Position numbers and translations under genes: made by a program | Notes under the pieces: generated by a model | Databases searched by the model: none | What the model was told of the DNA's origin: nothing | What the model saw: the letters and a program-made list of their open reading frames with translations, nothing else | Shown: one piece after another, positions 56,475-64,000 of the stretch | Position numbering within the stretch: position 1 is the first letter of the stretch | Layout of the letters: every line of letters begins with the position of its first letter | Source of the DNA: Pirellulales bacterium | GTDB taxonomy: Bacteria > Planctomycetota > Planctomycetia > Pirellulales > PALSA-1355 | Assembly (NCBI GenBank): GCA_022844125.1 | Contig: JALHMI010000012.1 | Span: forward strand, 62,001 to 126,000 | Length of the DNA: 64,000 bases | Direction: 5' to 3'

Positions 56475-56488
56475 GGGCGAGCGCGACG

Positions 56489-57907
<1,419 letters not shown>

Positions 57908-58070
57908 GTCCCAGCCGGCTTTGTCCTCTTTTTGCCACGTCCCGTTTCGCGACCTAAGTATCTGGTAAGTGCCCGTACCGCATGCGGTGCGCGCATGCGT
58001 TATTACCGATACAACCCGCCGTTCGGCCATTCGTTGGCCGCGGCGCGAAATACTCGCGAAGGACAGCAGC

Positions 58071-59510
58071 ATGTTGCGCGTGGCAGTAATTGGCGCCGGG
58101 CCGGCTGGCATTACCGCGGCCTACGAACTGGCGAAGGCGGGCGTCGAGGTCGAAGTATTCGAGGCCTCGGACAGCATCGGCGGGCTCGCACGCAGCTTTC
58201 GCCTGTGGGATCAAACAGTCGACCTTGGGCCGCATCGCTTCTTTTCCAGTGACGCCCGGGTGAATCGGCTGTGGCTGGAAGTCGTGGGGCGCGACTACCA
58301 GATGGTCGATCGGCTCACGCGGATTTACTATCGCGGCAAGTTCTTCAACTATCCGCTCTCGGCCAGCAACGCGCTCAAGAACCTGGGCCCGGTGGAAGCG
58401 GCGAATTGCCTGGCGAGTTACGCGCGGCAGCAGGTCGCGGCGAAACTCGGCGGCGGCGCAAGCGCCGACGACGCCAGCTTCGAAGACTGGGTGGTCAGTC
58501 GCTTTGGCCGCCGGCTGTTTGAAATATTCTTCAAGACCTACAGCGAAAAGCTGTGGGGAATCACCTGTCAGCAGCTTGACGCCGACTTCGCGGCCCAGCG
58601 GATCAAGAAGCTTTCGCTCGGCGAAGCCGTGAAGAACGCGGTGGGCCTTGGCGGCAACAAACATCGCACGCTCGTCGATCGCTTCGCCTATCCCAACGGT
58701 GGAACCGGCATGGTTTACGACCGGATGGCCGACTATGTGCGCGGTCTCGGCGGACAGGTGCATTTGAATCGGCCCGTGCGGCGCGTGGTCGTCGAGCGCG
58801 GGCGAGCGAGAGGACTCGTCACCGTGGGCGGCGACGTGCACAAGTTCGACCAGGTGATCTCGACGATGCCGCTCACGCAGATGGTGAAGAGCCTGGACGA
58901 CGTGCCGTTCGACATCGTGCGTGCGACCGAGGCCTTGAGCTTCCGCAATACGATCCTGGTGTACCTCCGCGTGGCGGGTCAGGACCTGTTTCCCGATCAA
59001 TGGCTCTACGTGCATTCGCCGGAATTGCTAACGGGACGCGTCACCAACTTCCGTAACTGGGTGCCAGAGCTGTGCGAAGGCTCGGACGATACGATCCTGT
59101 CGCTCGAATACTGGTGCAATGACGGCGAGCCGCTATGGAGCCAGGAAGACGGCGACCTCATTCGACGCGCGACGGCTGAGATGACGACCACCGGCTTGCT
59201 CGGTGGCGCTCGCGTGACCGACGGGCACGTGGTGCGCGTGAAACGTTGCTATCCGGTTTATGCCCGGGGCTACAAGCGGCACGTGTCCAAGATCACCAGC
59301 TACCTGGACACGATCGGCGGCATCACGGCGATCGGCCGTTACGGGGCGTTCAAATACAACAACCAGGATCACAGCATCCTGATGGGACTCTTGGCCGCCG
59401 AGAACATCCTGGCCGACAAGGAGCACAACCTGTGGAACGTGAACACCGACTACGAGTCGTACCAGGAGTCGGCGGTGATTACGGACGAGGGGTTGGTCAC
59501 GTCGAGCTAA
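58071..59510 (+). CDS. FAD-dependent oxidoreductase, UGM/protoporphyrinogen-oxidase-like
   Basis: A 479-residue flavoprotein with the N-terminal dinucleotide motif VIGAGPAGITAAYELAKAG (GxGxxG at 8-13) and GGLARSF. HRFFS, YYRGKFFNYPLSASNAL and the C-terminal TIGGITAIGRYGAFKYNNQDHS (FAD contact) resemble UDP-galactopyranose mutase-related and amine-oxidase-like proteins of glycan clusters. AAGGA lies about 8 bases before the ATG at 58071. It precedes three membrane glycosyltransferases on the same strand, which favours a sugar- or lipid-modifying role. Confidence 0.85.
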   Translation: MLRVAVIGAGPAGITAAYELAKAGVEVEVFEASDSIGGLARSFRLWDQTVDLGPHRFFSSDARVNRLWLEVVGRDYQMVDRLTRIYYRGKFFNYPLSASNALKNLGPVEAANCLASYARQQVAAKLGGGASADDASFEDWVVSRFGRRLFEIFFKTYSEKLWGITCQQLDADFAAQRIKKLSLGEAVKNAVGLGGNKHRTLVDRFAYPNGGTGMVYDRMADYVRGLGGQVHLNRPVRRVVVERGRARGLVTVGGDVHKFDQVISTMPLTQMVKSLDDVPFDIVRATEALSFRNTILVYLRVAGQDLFPDQWLYVHSPELLTGRVTNFRNWVPELCEGSDDTILSLEYWCNDGEPLWSQEDGDLIRRATAEMTTTGLLGGARVTDGHVVRVKRCYPVYARGYKRHVSKITSYLDTIGGITAIGRYGAFKYNNQDHSILMGLLAAENILADKEHNLWNVNTDYESYQESAVITDEGLVTSS

Positions 59511-59554
59511 CGCCGCAAGCCGTGGGTGTGCTGTTACGAGAATGAGGAATTTCG

Positions 59555-60934
59555 ATGGGTTCAACCACCAGCACCCGACTGTCGACCTGGCAGTTTCCTG
59601 AAGCCCGGCGGCGCAGCTTCGCGGTCAGCGGCCTTATGCGCGCAGCCGGACTTGCGCTGCTGATCACGCTCGTGCAAGTGGCGCTGCTGCTCTCGCTGGC
59701 CGCGATTGTGAGCGACGCGCCCGAGGGAGAAACTTACCAGGCGCTGTGCCAATGGGACGGGCATCTGTATGCGCGGATCGTCCGCGATGGATATAGAACG
59801 ACCATTCCGCCGATCGCATCCATCGACTTTGAACAATCGAACGTGGCGTTCTTTCCGGGCTATCCGCTGTCGGCGTATGCGGTGCGCAGGCTGTCGGGCG
59901 ATTGGCTTTCGATCAAGGGAAGCCTGGTGCTGGCGGCCCAGATCGCGGCCTGGGGTTTCTGGACATACTGGCTACTGATGATGCGGCGGTTTCGCGCGCC
60001 GCGGCAAGTGGGCATTCTGGCAACGTTGACCGTGGCGCTGCATCCGGCGAGTTTCTACCTGGTGGCCTCGTTCAGCGAGTCGTTGTTTCTGTTCTCGTTG
60101 TTGGGATTCTGCTATTTTCTCGGCGACAAAGAGCCGCGGCGCCGGCTGTGGGCCTTGCCGCATGGCATCGTGATGAGCGCGACGCGGCTGGGCGGACTGC
60201 CCGTGGCGTTTGTGCCACTGATCGCACAAGCGATTGTGGAAGTGTCGCCCGCCGTGTACGCGGCCTGGATCTATCGAACGGCCGCCGACCGGCGCGAACA
60301 GGTCAAAGGCGCGATCGCGGCCTGCCGCCAGCGGGTGTGGGACGACCGCGGGACGCTCGCGCGGCTGGCACTGGTGGGCGTCGTGGCCAGCCTGGGCGGG
60401 CTTGGCTTTTTTGCTTACTGCCAGTGGAAGTTCGGCTACTGGAACATGTACTTCTGGACGCAGCAGGAAGGCGCGACGGTCTCTGCCGACTGGCTGTGGT
60501 TCGTGCGGCCGCGGAATTACATCTTCGTCGGCTCGCTGTGGTTCAGCCACCTGCACTGGCCCGACGACGTCAGCCGACTTTGCGTGGGGCTGTCGATCGT
60601 GCTGCTGGCGGTGATGGCGCGCTGGGAACTAGTGCGCTATCGTGCCGGCGATCGCAGCTTGCCGGAGAGGTTGGCGTTTTATCTGTGTGCGGCGGGATTG
60701 TTCTTTCTGCATGCGGCGGGCGTGTCGCCGATCATGATGCAAAGCTTTTTCCGCTATAGCCTGATCGTGCACGTGCTGCTCCTGCTCGCCCTGGTGCATG
60801 CCTGCGGCTGGGGGCTCGTGCCGCGCTGGCTCGCCAGGTCAAACGTCACCTGGCTCACCGCCGCGCTGGCTGCGATGGCGGGTCTGCAGCTGGCGCTGGC
60901 GGCTCGCTACTTCACGCACCTGTGGGTGGCGTAA
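59555..60934 (+). CDS. PIG-V-like membrane mannosyltransferase, paralog 1
   Basis: A 459-residue polytopic protein with about nine membrane helices. Family landmarks shared by all three paralogs: CQWDGHLYARIVRDGY, SNVAFFPGYPLSAYAV, AWGFWTYWLL, SFSESLFLFSLLGF, and MSATRLGGLPVAF. The WDG..Y..I..xGY and FFPGYPL pattern fits PF04188 (GPI mannosyltransferase 2-like), GT-C enzymes using polyprenyl-phosphate sugars. Substrate unknown. GAGG lies about 8 bases before the ATG. Confidence 0.8.
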   Translation: MGSTTSTRLSTWQFPEARRRSFAVSGLMRAAGLALLITLVQVALLLSLAAIVSDAPEGETYQALCQWDGHLYARIVRDGYRTTIPPIASIDFEQSNVAFFPGYPLSAYAVRRLSGDWLSIKGSLVLAAQIAAWGFWTYWLLMMRRFRAPRQVGILATLTVALHPASFYLVASFSESLFLFSLLGFCYFLGDKEPRRRLWALPHGIVMSATRLGGLPVAFVPLIAQAIVEVSPAVYAAWIYRTAADRREQVKGAIAACRQRVWDDRGTLARLALVGVVASLGGLGFFAYCQWKFGYWNMYFWTQQEGATVSADWLWFVRPRNYIFVGSLWFSHLHWPDDVSRLCVGLSIVLLAVMARWELVRYRAGDRSLPERLAFYLCAAGLFFLHAAGVSPIMMQSFFRYSLIVHVLLLLALVHACGWGLVPRWLARSNVTWLTAALAAMAGLQLALAARYFTHLWVA

Positions 60935-60958
60935 CGGAAAGACGAAGCCCGAAGCCGG

Positions 60959-62284
60959 ATGCCGCACATGCGTGGGATATCGCCAGTAACTGTCGTCAAC
61001 TCGCCGTGGTTTGCGACGGATTCGCGAGAGCGAGTCCGGTTGACCGCCGTTCTTCGGCTGGCGGTCTTGGCACTGGCCATCACACTGGCCCAAACGGCCG
61101 TGGCACTGGTGGTGTCGATGGCGGCGGGGAATGGTTCGCCCCAGCACGCATATCGGGCGTTCTGCCGCCGCGATGGGTTCATGTACGCCGCGATCCTGAG
61201 TAGCGGTTATCAGTCGACCATACCGCCGACGGCGTCCACCAACTTCGACGAATCGAACGTGGCGTTCTTCCCGGGGTATCCGCTGGCGGGGCGATTGGTG
61301 CATCGCGCGTCGGGCGGGGCACTTTCACTGCACACGAGCCTGGTAATAGCGGCGCAGATCGCGGCGTGGGGATTCTGGACGTATTTGCTGTTGTTCTTAC
61401 GGCGATTTCAGGTGAGCGCGGCGAATGCGACTGTGATCGCGATGGCCGCGGCGGTGCACCCGGCCGGGTTCTTCCTGGACGTGGCGTATAGTGAATCGCT
61501 GTTTTTGGTGGCGCTGCTGGGATTTCTGTTTTGGATTACGAGCTCGACGGCGCCGGCGCGCTGGGTGGCCGTGACACACGGATTTGTAATGTCGGCGACG
61601 CGGCTGGGCGGGTTGCCGCTGGCGTTTGCGCCCATTGCTGCTCAGTTGTTCGTGGATGCGATCCCTTTCGCGGATGCCCTCGAGCAACTTCGACTACGCA
61701 AGCGGCAAGGGATACGGTTACTTGCGATCGGCATGCTGGCGAGCCTCGGCGGGCTGGCATTCTTCGGGTACTGCCAGTGGCGATTCGGCGCTTGGGACCT
61801 GTACTTCCAGACGCAGCGCGAAGGGCAGGGGGTCGCGGCCGATTGGCTGTGGTTCGTCCGGCCGTCGAGCTATGTGTTCTTCGGCTCGGTGTTCCATCCG
61901 GACCTGGATTGGACGGATGATCTCAGTCGGCTGTCTGTCGCGGTGACGGTCGTGCTGCTCGCTGTGGTTGGCCGCAGAGAGTGGCGACTGGCTCAAAGCG
62001 GCGACGAGGGGTGGCGCGTACGGCTGGTGTTCTATCTATGCGCGGCGGCGCTGCTCTTCATCCATGCGGCCGGCGTTTCCCCCAAACACATGCAGAGCAT
62101 GCTGCGGTACGCGTACCCCGTGCACTTGCTATTGCTCCTGGCGCTGGCTCAGTGGGCCGGCAGCAAGTCGATCGACCTGCGCGGCTGGTTCGGCTCACGG
62201 CGACTGGCAGTCGGGCTCACGCTCCTGGGGTTGCTGCAACTTGTACTCGCGTATCGCTACTTTCAGGGAGGCTGGGTGGCATGA
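60959..62284 (+). CDS. PIG-V-like membrane mannosyltransferase, paralog 2
   Basis: A 441-residue paralog of the preceding gene: FCRRDGFMYAAILSSGYQST, ESNVAFFPGYPLAGRLVH, AQIAAWGFWTYLLLFLRRF, VAYSESLFLVALLGFLFW, MSATRLGGLPLAF, and the late HAAGVSPKHMQSMLRYAYPVH. The first acidic motif reads RRDG where paralogs 1 and 3 have WDG, so an aromatic residue is lost near the presumed active loop. It starts 24 bases after paralog 1 and overlaps paralog 3 (ATGA), so all three are one transcript. Confidence 0.8.
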   Translation: MPHMRGISPVTVVNSPWFATDSRERVRLTAVLRLAVLALAITLAQTAVALVVSMAAGNGSPQHAYRAFCRRDGFMYAAILSSGYQSTIPPTASTNFDESNVAFFPGYPLAGRLVHRASGGALSLHTSLVIAAQIAAWGFWTYLLLFLRRFQVSAANATVIAMAAAVHPAGFFLDVAYSESLFLVALLGFLFWITSSTAPARWVAVTHGFVMSATRLGGLPLAFAPIAAQLFVDAIPFADALEQLRLRKRQGIRLLAIGMLASLGGLAFFGYCQWRFGAWDLYFQTQREGQGVAADWLWFVRPSSYVFFGSVFHPDLDWTDDLSRLSVAVTVVLLAVVGRREWRLAQSGDEGWRVRLVFYLCAAALLFIHAAGVSPKHMQSMLRYAYPVHLLLLLALAQWAGSKSIDLRGWFGSRRLAVGLTLLGLLQLVLAYRYFQGGWVA

Positions 62285-63627
62285 GCTACGCCGCGGAGCA
62301 TGCAGCGCAAGATGCCACCTTGTCGCCGGCCTGGCAAGCGGCCGACACGCGCGCAGGCTTGGTTCGGGCCATGCTCGTCGCACTGGCGATCGTGCTGCTG
62401 CAGATCTTGTTTCTCGAGATCATCTCGCTGGCGGCGGGCGCCGATCGTGTGCGCGGGCTATACGACTCGTTCTGTCGCTGGGACGGTAACTTGTACGTGC
62501 AGATCACTGAGCGCGGGTTTCACGGCGACCTGCCAGGAAGCCCGGTAAACTTTCAGAAGTCGAACGTGGCGTTCTTCCCGGGCTATCCGCTTGCTGCTCG
62601 CTGGTTGCACGATGTGTTGGGCGGCGCGATCTCGTATCGCGCGGCCATGGTGGTTACGGCGCAAGCGGCGGCCTGGGGCTTCTGGACCTATTGGCTGCTA
62701 TTCCTCGGGCGGTGGGGAACACCGTCGCGGCTGGCGGCGCTCGTGACCGTGGTTCTGTCGCTGCACCCGGCAGCGTTCTTCCTGGTCGTGGCCTATAGTG
62801 AGTCGTTGTTTCTGGTGGCGGCACTTGGCTTCCTCTACTGGGTGACCAGTTCCAGCGGCATGCGGTGGCCGCTCGCCGCTGCACACGGATTCGTCATGAC
62901 GGCCACGCGGATGGGCGGCGTACCGGTTGCCCTGGCGCCACTGGGCGCAGCGATTTTCTGCGACGCCGTAGGCATGGGTCCGCCGGTGTATGGAAGCGCC
63001 TTCGACTTAAAGCAGCTCGCTCGAACGCTCGTCGCCGACCGACGGCGTCTGGTGTCGCTCATAGCGCTGGCCGGATTCGCTTCGCTGGGTGTGGTGAGCT
63101 TCTTCGCCTGGTGCCAGTGGCAGTTCGGGGCGTGGAACCTCTACATGCTGACGCAAAAGGCCGGCTGGAACCTCTCGGCCGACTGGCTGTGGTGGTTGCG
63201 CCCGGTGAACTACGTGTTCCTGGGGTCGACGTGGCATCCAAACGTGGTTTGGCCGGACGATCTCAGCCGATTCACGGTGCTGGCCACACTGGTTGGGTTC
63301 GGGCTGATCGCACGCTGTGAAGTGCGCCTGGCACGCACCGGCGATCGCGGCTGGCAGAGACGGCTCTTGTTTTATCTGGCGGCCGCGGGGCTGTTCTTTC
63401 TGCACGCGGCGGGCGTCTCGCCAATTCTGATGAAAAGCCTGATCCGCTACTCGTTCGGCGTACACGCGCTGCTGCTGTTGGCGCTGGTGCACCTGGCGAT
63501 TGACCGGCAGCTGCCGCTGGCCTTCTCGCGCCGCCAACTGTGGTGGCTCGTGGTGGGCCTCGTCGCGCTCGGCGGCATTCAAACCGCGATCGCCTGGCGG
63601 TTCTTCGTCAACGAGTGGGTGGCCTGA
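62281..63627 (+). CDS. PIG-V-like membrane mannosyltransferase, paralog 3
   Basis: A 448-residue paralog: FCRWDGNLYVQITERGF, KSNVAFFPGYPLAARWLH, AAAWGFWTYWLLFLGRW, VAYSESLFLVAALGFLYW, MTATRMGGVPVAL, HAAGVSPILMKSLIRYSFGVH. The start at 62281 overlaps the previous stop as ATGA. The frame remains open for another 100 codons upstream, but that is inside paralog 2. Downstream, 63628-63727 holds only the ribosome site of the next gene. Confidence 0.82.
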   Translation: MSYAAEHAAQDATLSPAWQAADTRAGLVRAMLVALAIVLLQILFLEIISLAAGADRVRGLYDSFCRWDGNLYVQITERGFHGDLPGSPVNFQKSNVAFFPGYPLAARWLHDVLGGAISYRAAMVVTAQAAAWGFWTYWLLFLGRWGTPSRLAALVTVVLSLHPAAFFLVVAYSESLFLVAALGFLYWVTSSSGMRWPLAAAHGFVMTATRMGGVPVALAPLGAAIFCDAVGMGPPVYGSAFDLKQLARTLVADRRRLVSLIALAGFASLGVVSFFAWCQWQFGAWNLYMLTQKAGWNLSADWLWWLRPVNYVFLGSTWHPNVVWPDDLSRFTVLATLVGFGLIARCEVRLARTGDRGWQRRLLFYLAAAGLFFLHAAGVSPILMKSLIRYSFGVHALLLLALVHLAIDRQLPLAFSRRQLWWLVVGLVALGGIQTAIAWRFFVNEWVA

Positions 63628-63727
63628 CCTGGCGTGCGAGCTGCGTACCTGGTTGCCTAATCAGGCGACTCCTCCTATAAAGAGCGCTGCGGCGAATTGG
63701 CCCAGGTTGCTTCAGGAGGTGCAAGCG

Positions 63728-64000
63728 ATGAACGCGCGATGGCTGGCCAGCGTAACGGCAATGGGAGTTTCGGTCGCGAGTCTCGGGCTACAGGTTGCTT
63801 CGGCAGCCGATTGGGCGCAGTGGCGCGGGCCGCAGCGGACCGGCATCTCGGCCGAAACGGGTTTGCTCAGCGAGTGGCCTGAGGGTGGGCCGCCGCTCGT
63901 GTGGCACGCCAAGGAGATTGGCGACGGCTACTCGACGCCGGCCGTAGTCGGCGATCGGATCTACCTGATCAGCAACCAGGGCATGGACGACGAGTATGTG
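63728..64000 (+). CDS. PQQ-like beta-propeller protein, C-terminus cut by window edge
   Basis: The first 91 residues of a secreted protein. AGGAGG lies about 8 bases before the ATG at 63728. The signal peptide (WLASVTAMGVSVASLGLQVASA) is followed by ADWAQWRGPQRTGISAETGLLSEWPEGGPPLVWHAKEIGDGYSTPAVVGDRIYLIS, the standard opening of planctomycete PQQ-repeat (BamB-like) propellers: W.QWRGP and one blade with Y.TPAVVGDRIYLIS. These are usually exported alcohol-dehydrogenase-like or scaffold proteins. It follows the mannosyltransferases by 100 bases, so linkage is uncertain. Confidence 0.88.
   Translation, partial: MNARWLASVTAMGVSVASLGLQVASAADWAQWRGPQRTGISAETGLLSEWPEGGPPLVWHAKEIGDGYSTPAVVGDRIYLISNQGMDDEYV

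Overview
The window reads as chromosomal DNA of a planctomycete, most likely order Pirellulales. It is high-GC. It carries family combinations typical of that phylum: tandem DUF1559 proteins, a cytochrome-like/DUF1549/DUF1553 protein directly followed by a Tat-signal DUF1501 protein, many short secreted proteins and lipoproteins, and a PQQ-propeller protein at the right edge. No rRNA, tRNA, CRISPR array, transposase or phage gene was seen. Most of the window is housekeeping or envelope genes, with a few accessory patches.

Layout. 1-4.1 kb: edge fragment of a Cys-rich secreted protein, a CYTH phosphatase/cyclase, a TlpA-like thioredoxin, a three-part Clp_N-ThiD2-ThiE fusion and a small membrane TPR protein. 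4.2-6.9 kb: clpC with a clear terminator. 7.0-10.2 kb: an Mla-type lipid transport set (permease, ATPase, MCE protein). 10.4-14 kb: PEGA lipoprotein, membrane-anchored PP2C phosphatase, GT87-like glycosyltransferase. 14.2-17.8 kb: a coupled sensor kinase and sigma-54 regulator, then a doubtful small secreted protein. 17.9-24.6 kb: lexA, divergent from a heavy-metal RND efflux set, with a perfect long-spaced inverted repeat between them. 24.6-30.5 kb: NagB-deacetylase fusion, a stand-alone biotinyl-like protein with an orphan DUF433 protein, an intact and a frameshifted DUF1559 gene, and purB. 30.6-41.7 kb: HD hydrolase, secreted proteins, a large esterase, a short SecA and three small envelope proteins. 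41.8-46 kb: queG with an in-frame repeat expansion, a Dus enzyme, and a cassette of two paralogous unknown proteins preceded by an overlapping 39-codon gene. 46.1-49 kb: GT4 glycosyltransferase, RRM protein, ribosomal protein S18, thioesterase. 49.1-53.2 kb: ABC exporter. 53.3-57.9 kb: DUF1549/1553 and DUF1501 pair. 58-63.6 kb: FAD oxidoreductase and three tandem PIG-V-like membrane mannosyltransferases. 63.7 kb to the end: start of a PQQ-repeat protein.

Genes that probably work together: the Mla set moves lipid between membranes; the kinase and NtrC-type regulator form a two-component system; the metal set combines a CzcA-like pump, its adaptor and two Cys/His-rich extracytoplasmic proteins, two of which share the same metal-binding module; the oxidoreductase and the PIG-V paralogs look like a lipid-linked glycan cluster. 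The most unusual points are the Clp_N-ThiD2-ThiE fusion close to clpC, the repeat expansion inside queG, the hidden small gene leading the 44-46 kb cassette, the metal-binding module shared by pump adaptor and lipoprotein, and several families of short intergenic hairpin repeats.
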